This document shows positions 10,911-20,742 of a DNA stretch of 64,000 nt, piece by piece (the first letter of the stretch is position 1; each line of letters opens with the position of its first letter). Source of the stretch: Pseudo-nitzschia pungens (taxonomy: Eukaryota > Bacillariophyta > Bacillariophyceae > Bacillariales > Bacillariaceae); the NCBI GenBank assembly GCA_037355855.1, contig CM074765.1:434001-498000 (forward strand), in the 5' to 3' direction. The notes below the pieces were generated by a model. It saw nothing but the letters and a program-made list of their open reading frames with translations, did no database searches and was not told the DNA's origin. Both the position numbers and the translations under genes were made by a program.

Positions 10911-11826
10911 ATACTCACAAGGTCCATACCGTAAGGTTAAGAACAAGCCATCTACTACCATACGGTATTAATAGTACATGAAGGCCAAACAAAAAACCTT
11001 CCATATTTTTGGACTCTAGGCTCACCCCTTGATGAATTTAATTCTATTGCCATTACTAGTAGTAACCAAACCAAAATCTATCCCTATTTGATTCTAGACA
11101 TGTCCCTCTAGATGAATCTAATACTACTGCCAATAATAGTATGGGAGTAGTACTAGCTGATTAAAGTACCAGTAATCTTACCTCGTAATCCACTCATAAT
11201 AAATTGTACAATTTTGAACATAAAAATTACACACTGATTCATACATACCGTATGGTACGTATTATGTATGGTACCAAAACTCAATTCTATGTTCACACCA
11301 AGGTCCGTACCCTAAGGTTAACAAGCCATCTACCGGTACGTAGTACAACATATAGGCCAAACAAAATCCTTCCATATTTTTTGATTCTAGGCTCATCCCT
11401 GGATGAATCTAATTCTATTGCCATTACTAGTACTAGTAGTAACCAAACCAAAATCCATCCCTATTTGATTCTAGACACGTCCCTTAAGATGAATCTAATA
11501 CTACTGCCACTAATAGTATGGTAATGGTAGTACTAGATGATTAAAGTAAAAGTAATCTTGCCTCATAATCAAATCATAATAAATTGTACGATTTTGAACA
11601 TAACAATTACAGACTGATTCATACATACCGTATGGTACATATTATGTATGGTACCAAAACTCAATTCTATGCTCACAAGGTCTTTACCAAGAGGTTACTC
11701 ATGTCATCTACTACCCTACTAGTAGTAGCCCAACCAGGTACCTATTTATTTAATTCTTTGCTTGTCCCTACTAGAAGATAAATGTAATAAAACTACTGAT
11801 ACTACTACTGCTTTTGGAATGATCTA
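10911..11826. repeat. family-B repeats, further copies
   Basis: Copies run from about 10911 to 11190 and from 11200 to 11570, with a shorter one to about 11800. Shared phrases are CAAGGTCC/GTCCGTACC, GGCCAAACAAAA, TAGTAACCAAACCAAAATC and GTCCCT.AGATGAATCTAATA. Copies are more diverged than the 8381/8771 pair. Confidence 0.7.
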
Positions 11827-11966
11827 GTACTAATCCTACTACAATGGCCCAGCATCCTGTCTAGCATCCTGTTTAGTATCCACTTTTCTATTCTACACTT
11901 GCGTCTATATCTTAGCACCCTGTATCTCTAATAAAATAAAGAGGTGCTAAGAGCTGGAGTATGTAG
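11827..11966. repeat. family-C repeat unit interrupted by the copia element
   Basis: This is one family-C unit ending GAGCTGGAGTATGTAG, immediately followed by the retrotransposon LTR. The unit resumes at 13324 with TATGTAGATCTAGTAC, which shows where the element inserted. Confidence 0.8.
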
Positions 11967-12175
11967 TGTTGAAATATTAAACGAAAAATGAAAATGTCAA
12001 TAAGGCCCACGAACAAAAACCAAGACCAAGCAAGATTAAACCAAGACCAACCAAGATTAAACCAAGACCAACCAAGACTAAGAATCAAGTGTGAGACAAT
12101 TTTCACGTGACGTAAGAACATTTCGAAGATGATCCTAGTTCTCATAACTCGTAAACAACTCTTATTTAAACTTCA
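11967..12175 (+). repeat. 5' LTR (3'-truncated)
   Basis: The 209 bp appear identical to 13079-13287. It holds three ACCAAGACCAA-CAAGATTAA-type units and a TATA-like CTTATTTAAAC near its end. At AACTTCA it breaks directly into pol sequence, so its last ~36 bp and the primer-binding region are deleted. Confidence 0.85.
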
Positions 12176-13103
12176 GGAATACACCTGAAGTGGAACTATG
12201 ATGCAGGTGAAGTTGAAGTAAGCATGGATGGGTACGTGGAACAAGCCCTGAAAGAATTCAAACATGCCACGCCCAAACAGTTTTACAAGGGACCATCAAA
12301 ACACGTCCCACCCAACTATGGGGAGAAAGTTCAATTTGCAACTGTTGATGAGAGTGGGGAAGCTTCTCCAGAGATAGTCAAGTTCATGCAAAAAGTCACC
12401 GGGAAGTTCCTATATTACGCACGAGCGGTTGACAACACCATGTTACATGCACTCAACGACATAGCGTCAGCCAAGAACACAAAAGCAGCCTATGATGCCA
12501 CGGTCCATTTCCTGAACTATGCAGCAAGCAATCCCAACGGTAAAATAGTTTACAGGAGGAGTGGAATGATATTGAGAGTGGACAGCGATGCAGCATACCT
12601 TGTGAGTCCAGGGGCCAAGAGCCGTGCAGGTGGATATCACTTCCTTAGTGACAAGGAAGGAACAATATTCAATGGGCCAATTTTAGTGCTGGCAAAGATC
12701 ATAAAGAATGTGATGGCGTCAGCAGCGGAAGCTGAGGTTGGGTCACTCTTCATGAATGCACAGGAGGCTATACCAATCAGACAGGCTCTCATTAAATTGG
12801 GACACGAGCAACCACCGACACCATTGAAGACAGATAACAGTACGGCACAAGGCATCATAAATGGCACCATCAAACAAAAGAGATCCAAAGCGATTGACAT
12901 GCGTTTTTTATTGGTTAAAAGACCGGGCAGAGCAAGGACAATTCAAGGTATTCTGGGAACCCGGCAAAAACAATTTGGCAGATTACCCAACCAAACACCA
13001 CCCAGGAAGTCATCACCAAAAAGTACGTCCTATTTACTTGTATGATCGCAAGAAGAGCCCTAGAACCATCCAAGGGTGTGTTGAAATATTAAACGAAAAA
13101 TGA
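12176..13103 (+). pseudogene. copia pol remnant: end of reverse transcriptase plus RNase H, frameshifted
   Basis: Translation opens right after the LTR break with HLKWNYDAGEVEVSMDGYV, the end of the copia RT domain. It continues with TGKFLYYARAVDNTMLHAL and the RNase H core: the DSDAAYL acidic site, SRAGGYHFLSD, SSAAEAE-like ASAAEAEVGSLF, LKTDNSTAQGI and KQKRSKAIDMRF. At about 12905 a T run (GCGTTTTTTATTGG) has an extra base. Coding resumes one frame over with YWLKDRAEQGQFKVFWEPG, then NNLADYPTKHHPGSHH, the typical copia C-terminus. Upstream pol and gag are absent. Except for the T-run shift the frame is clean, so the copy is young. Confidence 0.88.
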
Positions 13104-13323
13104 AAATGTCAATAAGGCCCACGAACAAAAACCAAGACCAAGCAAGATTAAACCAAGACCAACCAAGATTAAACCAAGACCAACCAAGACTAAGAATCAA
13201 GTGTGAGACAATTTTCACGTGACGTAAGAACATTTCGAAGATGATCCTAGTTCTCATAACTCGTAAACAACTCTTATTTAAACTTCAAATAAACAACAGA
13301 CGACTAATTGATTTTAATCACAA
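13079..13323 (+). repeat. 3' LTR (complete)
   Basis: Starts TGTTGAAATATTAAACG after the purine stretch AAGGGTG and ends near TTTTAATCACAA. The exact 3' edge is uncertain by a few bases because of overlap with the target duplication. Its first 209 bp match the 5' LTR. Confidence 0.8.
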
Positions 13324-13760
13324 TATGTAGATCTAGTACTAATCCTACTACAATGGTACAGCATCCTGTCTAGCATCCTGTTTAGTATCCACTTTTCTAT
13401 TCTACACTTGCGTCTATATCTTAGCACCCTGTAACTCTAATAAGAAAATATAGAGGTGCTAAGAGTTGAGGTATGTGCATCTAGTACTAATCCTACTACA
13501 ATGGTACAGCATCCTGTCTAGCATCCTGTTTAGTATCCACTTTTCTATTCTACACTTCTGTCTATATCTTAGCACCATGTATCTCTAATAATAAAATAAA
13601 GAGGTGCTAAGAGCTGGGGTATGTAGATCTAGTACTAATCCTACTACAATGGTACAGCATCCTGTCTAGCATCCTGTCTATTCCGTTCTACAGTTCCGTC
13701 TATTTCTTAGCACCCTGTATCTCTAATAAAATATAGAGGTGCTAAGAGCTGGGGTATCGG
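13324..13760. repeat. family-C hairpin repeats, three more units
   Basis: Units begin at about 13358, 13504 and 13653 with CAGCATCCTGTCTAGCATCC. Each keeps the TCTTAGCAC / GTGCTAAGA inverted pair. The last unit has lost the TTTAGTATCCACTT segment. Confidence 0.8.
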
Positions 13761-13781
13761 TATGTAAAATGCACCATAATA

Positions 13782-14011
13782 ATACTACGGATCGCCTAAC
13801 AATTGAAATAAAAGTTTTTTTACCGGACGTGTACCAAAAAAAAGAACCAATAAAGAGATCACTGAAAACCCTCAGACCCCCCTCTGAGTCTGTCAATACA
13901 AGAAAATGATGACGGTCTGAGGGTTTTCAGTGATCTCTTTATTGGTTCTTTTTTTTTGATACACGTCCGGTAAAAAAACTTTTATTTCAATTGTTAGGCG
14001 ATCCATAGTAT
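13782..14011. mobile_element. 230-bp foldback (MITE-like) element
   Basis: Two arms of about 97 bp are near-perfect inverted copies. The left begins ATACTACGGATCGCCTAACA and the right ends TGTTAGGCGATCCATAGTAT. The arms run through TTTACCGGACGTGTA and AGAACCAATAAAGAGATCAC to the CCCTCAGACC / GGTCTGAGGG inner ends, around a loop of about 35 bp. The arms differ mainly in homopolymer length. No coding capacity. A TA on each side hints at a TA target duplication, but it lies within the inverted ends. Confidence 0.8.
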
Positions 14012-14836
14012 AGTAGTGCTACATTAAGGTTACTATTATTTTTTGATTCATTCTCACTTGTACATATGACAATAAAGTATTTAACATACGATAACCAATA
14101 CAATACTAGTTTTACTAGTTTCTACTCGTGCGCTGCCTCTAATCCCTACGATGTTCGTACCATTAATTACCGGTAATACAGACAAAGCTACAACTCCACT
14201 AGCCCCCTCTAAGGCCCAATTACTACCGTACGTACTTCGTAATAGAAATAAGTTAAGGTTAATTTACTCTTACTTTTGCGTCGTACGTGTATGAAGTACT
14301 TCGTACTTCGTACGAAGTAACCTTATCCAATAGTATAACTGTGACACTAACTGGGTCATGGTTGTATGTTATCATCTCCCTGTCGCCACCAAGAACCGTT
14401 TGACTCCGACTGTGAAAACTACCGGCACGTATCTTACCCAGATAACGGTGGGATGATACCAGGTTTCTGTCTGAACAGATTTTTGTGCTTTTTGGCAGTC
14501 TCGCAGATCGCAAATGACTACTATGTACGAAGTACAATACAAGTAACTTACGGACGTACCGGTACGTACGGTAACCTTAGCCTCAACACTCCTTGCATCC
14601 ATCGAAGCAGCGCATGGCAAAGCTAAGTGCTGGTCCGCCGATCCTATCAGTCAATCAGTCACTCACCCACACATCCACAGCCACAGCCACAGCCACACCC
14701 AGATACTGGTGCAACACAGTTGCAGTTGCCCGTGACGCTTGTTCGGTTCGGTTTGGGTTGACCGATCGGAGGAGAGCTCGGCACCAGCACCAATATTAAC
14801 ACCAACACCAACACCAACACAAGCCAAGAAAGGGAA
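14012..14836. other. spacer and probable promoter of the PARP-like gene
   Basis: AT-rich at first, dense in TACTTCGTAC and GTACGTAC words, becoming GC-richer towards 14836. No gene is supported. The last 150 bp probably hold the promoter and 5' UTR of the gene starting at 14837. Confidence 0.5.
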
Positions 14837-17560
14837 ATGCCGGATAGCAGCATCAGCTGTCGCGATAGGACCACGGAAGCCACAAGGAATTCTTCGTCGG
14901 AGAAGGGAAAGAACGATCAGTCTTCCTTTCGCTCGGACAACGATGGCACCCACAAAAGCAACCACAAGAACAGAAACGGAAAGAAAAACAGAAACAAGAA
15001 CAGAACCACGAGCACGGGCTCGAGAACGAGAACGAGAACGAGAACGAGAACGAGCGCGGCAAACGATTCCGTTTGTCGCAACAACCCCCGGAACGGAGCG
15101 GACAACGAGGAATCCTTTCACGCTCGGACCGAACCATCCTCCGAAAGATCCAAACAGACGAGCGTAGTTCTGCCGGTGGAGTTGCAGGACGAAATCTCCG
15201 TTGTGCTGCACCAATTTCGAAACCAGCGATGTCCGAATGGCAACGGTTGCGCGATCCATGGCTTTCGCCACGGAAGCAGCAACTACAACCGCAATGGCAG
15301 CAGCAATGGCAGCACCAGCAATGGCAACAACAATTGCACCGCCCAAACCAACAAGCCGGCAACAGTAACAGCAACAACGGCACTCGTTGGCTCCCACAAG
15401 GGGTATTTTTCCGACGTGAGATACGCGGCAACAGCTTCCGGTCTTCCTTCCATCGAGGCGACGTACGTCTTCTACCGGGTTCACATTCTGCGGTTTCGGG
15501 TATCCATTCAGCTTTCCGGAGTCAACAACAACAGCAATACCGACGAAAACGATGGCCGTGCCGATGGCGATAAGTCCGGCGGCACCATTCGATACACAAC
15601 CACCGTGGCTCGCGTCGTCGACGAATCGGATGACGGATCGCGCAACGCCAAAACCAGCCACCGGCTTGGATCGGTCCATTCCACCCCCGCTGCATCGGAC
15701 GACGACACGGAGAACCCGTGGGACGAGCGCTGGGACACCATTTGCGAAAGCCTGAACAACCAGAGTACGAACCACAAAAAGAAACACGACAGGAGCAACA
15801 ACAACGAGTCTTCGTCGTCGTCGTCGTCGCTCTTTGCCGTCTTGTCGAAGTTGCTCCTCCTCCTCAACGACTTTCAAACCCAAGAACTGCGCACGCTCAA
15901 CCACTACAGCAGCCATTCACCAAACAACCACAACTCTCCGGGGGAGGAGCCGCCGCCCCCGCCTCGGACTCCGAGGAACGGTCGTTCCCCGGCAATCTCG
16001 GAAGACCGCGCGGCCTTCGATGTGGGAATCCTCCTCCTGAGGTGCGCTTCGGTCGGAAAACATCGGAGCGTCTTTTTGCATCCGCTCCCACCCGTTTCGC
16101 CCAACTCCTGGTTTGCCTCTGCCGAAGCCAACGTCGGGGCGCGAACCAGTCACGACGACGGGGGACGGCGTTTGGCCGAGCGGGCCTGGAAGGCCACCGA
16201 TGCCTGCGATCGGAGTCGCGGTCGCCCGCGGAGCCATCCTTCCGCGGGTCTTTGTGCGAATGGGACCGCGAATGCGAATGGAACTGCGAATGGAAACGGA
16301 AATAGAAATTCGAATGCGAATGCGAATGCGAATGCGAATACGAATACGAATACGAATACGAATACGAATACGAATACGAATACGAATACGAATACGAATA
16401 CGAATACGAATACGAATGCGAATGAAACTGCGAATGGGACCGAAAACGGGTTGTGGCAGCAACGGGCCGAAGACGAGCTCACGGGATTTCTGCGGTCTCT
16501 GCCATGGGTGAAACGAGGGAAGGTAACGGTGGTCCGAAACAGCGACGGCGATGAGAACCGAAGCCGGGGAGGCTGCCTCCGGATCGACGTGTGCCTCGAC
16601 GTCGAGGGTGCCCGCAGTGGCAGTATCAGCAGCGGCAGCAGTCGCAGCGGCAGCAGTCACGACAACGATTGCGTCGACAAATTCGACGAATCCTACTCCC
16701 CGCGGTTCGCCCGATTGTGCCGGACCCACGGCTGTCTGAAAGCCTTTCACGGGACGCACGCGGACCACGCCTGGTCCATTCTCAACAATGGATTCTGGAA
16801 CGTGGCGGAACGCTTTGCTGGTGGCGGCAGTGACAGTGGCGGCAACGGCGGCGAAGCCTTTGTCAAGAACGGTGCCATGCTGGGGAGCGGCATCTACCTG
16901 AGCACCTCCCGGAGGGTCGCCACCTTTTTTGCGACCTCCAACGCCAAGCCTGTGCCCGCCGCGATCTTTCGGCACGGGGCGCTGCACAATCTGCTGGGTG
17001 GAATTGTGGTTCGATCGGATTCCGGGGGCGGGGCACCGGGAACTTTCGCAGACGGTGGCGGCGACAATGATGGCGATGGTACCACCAGCGGGAACGAACG
17101 AGAGCGCCAGCACAAATTCCACCAGCTCTACGACGTGTCGTGTTTTCCGGTCTTCGAAGCAAAAATCATTCGGCCACCGGGGAGCAACGGCGACGACGGG
17201 CACCGCACGCAAGAAAAGGTGGACCGCACGAAGGTCGCGTCCCGCGTGAAGACGGCCGAGAAGGACAATGAAAGGGCCAACGACGATGGGGTCCGTGACA
17301 ACGACGATTACAGACCAACGTTTCGAGAGGGAAAGTATTACGTGGTTCCGGACGGGAGAGACATTCGGATCACGCGGTTGCACCTCACGTTCGAGCTGGC
17401 GAGGAAACAGAGGCGGGGCACGTTTCGACGGTATCTGTCGCAATGCTGGTCCAATTACCCGATTCTCGTTGCCGTGGCCGGCGTGGGGATCTCCGTTTTC
17501 CTGTACCATTACCAAGCAGCAACAAACGACAACGAAGAAGATCTCTGGGGGAGGGACTGA
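14837..17560 (+). CDS. PARP16-like tail-anchored ADP-ribosyltransferase
   Basis: 907 aa from an ATG at 14837, no intron. The first ~600 residues are largely low-complexity (Thr/Arg/Asn-rich, (NT)n tract) with short globular islands (ELQDEISVVLHQF; TYVFYRVHILRFRVSIQLSG). The C-terminal third is a PARP catalytic domain. AFHGTHADHAWSILNNGFWN carries the NAD-binding His (H638). MLGSGIYLSTSRRVATFFA carries the Tyr (Y687). The strand GKYYVVPDGRDIRI (about 833-845) supplies the third position, Tyr rather than Glu, as in PARP16-type mono-transferases. A single hydrophobic segment at about 875-892 (PILVAVAGVGISVFLY) with a short acidic tail matches the ER/nuclear-envelope tail anchor of PARP16. The predicted role is mono-ADP-ribosylation at the ER surface; in animals PARP16 acts in ER stress signalling. 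The domain order supports the call strongly; substrates are unknown. Confidence 0.85.
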   Translation: MPDSSISCRDRTTEATRNSSSEKGKNDQSSFRSDNDGTHKSNHKNRNGKKNRNKNRTTSTGSRTRTRTRTRTSAANDSVCRNNPRNGADNEESFHARTEPSSERSKQTSVVLPVELQDEISVVLHQFRNQRCPNGNGCAIHGFRHGSSNYNRNGSSNGSTSNGNNNCTAQTNKPATVTATTALVGSHKGYFSDVRYAATASGLPSIEATYVFYRVHILRFRVSIQLSGVNNNSNTDENDGRADGDKSGGTIRYTTTVARVVDESDDGSRNAKTSHRLGSVHSTPAASDDDTENPWDERWDTICESLNNQSTNHKKKHDRSNNNESSSSSSSLFAVLSKLLLLLNDFQTQELRTLNHYSSHSPNNHNSPGEEPPPPPRTPRNGRSPAISEDRAAFDVGILLLRCASVGKHRSVFLHPLPPVSPNSWFASAEANVGARTSHDDGGRRLAERAWKATDACDRSRGRPRSHPSAGLCANGTANANGTANGNGNRNSNANANANANTNTNTNTNTNTNTNTNTNTNTNTNTNANETANGTENGLWQQRAEDELTGFLRSLPWVKRGKVTVVRNSDGDENRSRGGCLRIDVCLDVEGARSGSISSGSSRSGSSHDNDCVDKFDESYSPRFARLCRTHGCLKAFHGTHADHAWSILNNGFWNVAERFAGGGSDSGGNGGEAFVKNGAMLGSGIYLSTSRRVATFFATSNAKPVPAAIFRHGALHNLLGGIVVRSDSGGGAPGTFADGGGDNDGDGTTSGNERERQHKFHQLYDVSCFPVFEAKIIRPPGSNGDDGHRTQEKVDRTKVASRVKTAEKDNERANDDGVRDNDDYRPTFREGKYYVVPDGRDIRITRLHLTFELARKQRRGTFRRYLSQCWSNYPILVAVAGVGISVFLYHYQAATNDNEEDLWGRD
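16315..16425 (+). repeat. GAATAC hexanucleotide microsatellite in the coding region
   Basis: About 15 tandem GAATAC/GAATGC units are read as (Asn-Thr)n and (Asn-Ala)n. The 6-bp period preserves the frame. It lies in the low-complexity linker before the catalytic domain. Confidence 0.9.
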
Positions 17561-17859
17561 ATCGTTGGAAACAATTTTGCAACGGTGGGGACAAATAGTA
17601 CTCCATTATTTTTTTACAGTGGCGTGCCGAAGAGGGAACTGCAATAACCGACGGTATAGATTACGATGTCTGAAACAAACCGTTTGACAATGCCATTCTT
17701 TGGGTTTCAGTATTCGCCACACATCAAATAAGATAACTCCATAAACTCTTCCATGGTGAATCAATAATCGCTTGGATGCTTTCGATTTCCCGGTGAATCT
17801 TCTACAAGCTTCCGCTTGGCACGTTGTATTTTCGGTCCAAATACAATCAAATGGGTAAT

Positions 17860-17892
<33 letters not shown>

Positions 17893-18885
17893 CGAGTTCT
17901 CATCAATAGCGGATATCGGGGCTACAAATACGTTTCAAGATATTCGAGCAAACTTGGCTGCTCTTGTGGAACAAGCCTATAGTAGTAGTACGCGTGACAC
18001 TGTCCAATCGATCCTCCAGATGGGAGATTATGAGGTTGAACTGGAGGAAATGATTGAACGCTTTTCAAATTGACTGATACTAGTTGAGTCCAATGATATG
18101 ACTTGGACGCAGGAAAAGTCAACAGTGCATGAAAAAGTGAGCTGGATATCTTTGTTGGTAACAGTTACTACTACAACTACAACTACAACTTCTGTCGTCA
18201 ACAGCACTAGCGGTACTCCCTCGAACTACTTTGATATCTGGGTTACGTCTCTGAATGATATCAATCTGATCACTCTACTAATCTTCAAAAAATAGGAATG
18301 CTTCGAAATAGAGAATACTCGTAACTTGATTTGAGAAAAACTATTTCAGCTGCAGTGAACAGTGCGCTTGTTAGACGTCCAGAAATTAGTTCTAAAAGTC
18401 CCTTACTGGGTTACTTCGTACGGAATCATCCCTAATCCCTAATCCCTAACTCATGTCCGAAGTCCATGACGTTCACGTGAACTTGAGGATAAGATTACGG
18501 TACTCGTGGCTGAAAGGATCTTACTAGAACTTGTTGTTGAGTTACCGGTACTGGTTCCTGGTAAGGATACTCGTAAGTTACCACCGTACCATGTATTCTC
18601 AAAATTTCTGTGGCCCGGGCAGACTGACTCTCGTAACATCGTCTTCCGCAGCGAAAACGAGAAGATCACCAAAAACACAGAGCTTCTCATTGTTGCCGTC
18701 GACACTCCTCCCCGATCTGCTGTTGCACGGGCATAGCTTATCATGGGCTCTCTCAACAGTTGATGGCAATCAATCCGTCTGAATCAATCATGGCCGCAGA
18801 CGTTAAATTCCAGGCCACGACCCGGAATCCGGGCGAGCGCGCTGCTCCACCGGACGATTCCGACTTTGAAAATCTTGCTGCGGCA
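17561..18885. other. intergenic region with microsatellites and a possible gene fragment
   Basis: A (CT)n(AT)n tract lies at about 17860-17892. Downstream, plus-strand positions about 17915-18073 translate as ATNTFQDIRANLAALVEQAY, then RDTVQSILQMGDYEVELEEM before a stop. This looks like a helical protein fragment, but no start or homologue is recognised. A CCCTAAT x3 stretch (about 18428-18449) resembles telomere repeat. Nothing else is supported. Confidence 0.4.
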
Positions 18886-18887
18886 AC

Positions 18888-19925
18888 CACCTGTTCTGTC
18901 CGAAGGCGGACGAACGCTTATTCCAAGAACCCTGGCACGGAAGCCATTTTCTCTTCTCCGAGAGGGCGACGTTCATGACCTGAGAGACGACGAACCTTTA
19001 TTCCAAGAACCCTGGCACAGAAGCCAATTTCTCTTCTCCGAGAGGGCGACGTTCATGCCCTGAGAGACGACGAACCCTTATTCCAAGAATCATGGCAAAG
19101 TAGCCATCAACTATTTCTCTGTCCAGTAAGATGACGAGAACAGCATGTCCCAAGTGTGGACGAACCATATCTTTCATTCAAGAAGAAACCTGGCGAAGGA
19201 GCCATCAACTATTTCTCTGTCCTGTAAGATGACGAGAACAGCATGTCCCAAGTGTGGACGAACCATATCTTTCATTCAAGAAGAACCCTGGCGAAGGAGC
19301 CATCAACTATTTCTCTGTCCAGTAAGATGACGAGAACAGCTTGTCCCAAGTGTGGACGAACCATATCTTTCATTCAAGAAGAACCCTGGCGAAGGAGCCA
19401 TCAACTATTTCTCTGTCCAGTAAGATGACGAGAACAGCATGTCCCAAGTGTGGACGAACCATATCTTTCATTCAAGAAGAAACCTGGCGAAGGAGCCATC
19501 AACTATTTCTCTGTCCAGTAAGATGACGAGAACAGCTTGTCCCAAGTGTGGACGAACCATATCTTTCATTCAAGAAGAACCCTGGCGAAGGAGCCATCAA
19601 CTATTTCTCTGTCCAGTAAGATGACGAGAACAGCATGTCCCAAGTGTGGACGAACCATATCTTTCATTCAAGAAGAACCCTGGCGAAGGAGCCATCAACT
19701 ATTTCTCTGTCCAGTAAGATGACGAGAACAGCATGTCCCAAGTGTGGACGAACCATATCTTTCATTCAAGAAGAACCCTGGCCAAGTAGCATCTATTACG
19801 CTATCTCGTATGACGACGAGAGCCATCTGTGCTAAAAGAGGATGTGCACCAAGATCCCTGGCTAAGTTGCCATTCATTATAGTCCTTTCCTTTGACAACG
19901 AGAAACATCTCTCCCACTTTAAGAA
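18888..19925. repeat. 98-bp tandem array with decayed edges
   Basis: The phrase TGTCCCAAGTGTGGACGAAC begins at 19146, 19244, 19342, 19440, 19538, 19636 and 19734, a strict 98-bp period. Units differ at only a few positions (GCATG/GCTTG and GAAACC/GAACCC). Before 19100 two units of about 80-100 bp are related but diverged (CCAAGAACCCTGGCAC..AAGCCA). After 19800 further diverged copies fade out. The period is not a multiple of three, so the open frames that span two units are by-products. Confidence 0.85.
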
Positions 19926-20742
19926 ACATAATACTATAAGAAATCTGGTACAGAAACCTTTAATTTGAATATTCTAGGGTTGACAACTCTTACCTTCCAA
20001 CCTTTCTAAGGTAATCCTGAATTCAATTCGTATGGGACAAGCATTGAACGCACGTCAGCTGCTCGACCGTCCAACCATTACTAGATTGTCGCGGATCGTC
20101 CACTTCGGCTCCATCAAAATAACCAGGCCTCCGTTCGAGTGTCTTCGGTCGAGCAAATAGAATGGAAATACATTGTGAATGAATTCATTCATAACGTTGA
20201 TCAACCACACGTACGAGTACGTGTACTGGTAGTCTGTGTTTTTCGTAACGTAAGTTTGCATCCACATTCAGGAACGGTAGTGCGTACAATCAAAACAAGC
20301 CTTTAGTCACAGACCATGCAAGCCTTTGTAGAGTCTCATCAGAAGTATGATGTATCTCTGCTTTGTCGGATAAGGATTGACAGATCGGTACGGTACCATA
20401 CCCCCACGCTACAGCAGACATTCTATGAAGAGGAATCAAGACATTACGGTATGAAGTATACGAAGTATTTTTTTTTTGTGATTTGTGAATAACGTCACTT
20501 TACACTAATCATAAATCTGATAACGAATGAAAAAATCTGTGAGAATGCACCCACCGAGGTCCAAGACCGATGGAAAAATCTGCCACAAAAATTGAGAACA
20601 CACACACCACTGCGGCACGGATCCAACAAAATCCGGGCGTCCTCCTCCAACCTCCAGCGGAACTCACGCTCGGCACGACCCGGCGCAGCACTATCAAATC
20701 TCCATGATGGCTTGACTGCTACCTGCAAAAATTGAAGCCTCC
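19926..20742. other. spacer and 3' flank of the peroxiredoxin gene
   Basis: No gene is supported. The part nearest 20742 is presumably the 3' UTR and terminator of the minus-strand peroxiredoxin. Short open frames on the minus strand overlap its 3' end in other frames. Confidence 0.5.

Larger units (their letters stand above)
11967..13323 (+). mobile_element. internally deleted Ty1/copia-type LTR retrotransposon (CoDi-like)
   Basis: The element is bounded by direct repeats beginning TGTTGAAATATTAAACG at 11967 and 13079. It lies inside a family-C repeat whose TATGTAG is present on both sides (11960-11966 and 13324-13330); the 5 bp expected of copia elements are within this. Only the C-terminal reverse transcriptase and RNase H coding region remains. 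Gag, protease, integrase and the RT core are missing, as is the last ~36 bp of the 5' LTR. It cannot be autonomous. Confidence 0.85.

Noticed and set aside
14663..17515. Long minus-strand open frames (417 and 532 codons)
   Set aside because: They are antisense to the PARP-like gene, whose catalytic motifs lie on the plus strand; their text mirrors its low-complexity tracts (RIRIRI, VAAA).
18428..18449. Telomere-like CCCTAAT repeats
   Set aside because: Only three units, and a similar single motif at 7062-7075; too short to mark a chromosome end or fusion.
19145..19835. Tandem 61-codon open frames with C-x-x-C text
   Set aside because: They arise from a 98-bp non-coding repeat whose period breaks the frame; each starts and stops at the same repeat positions and no single protein spans the array.
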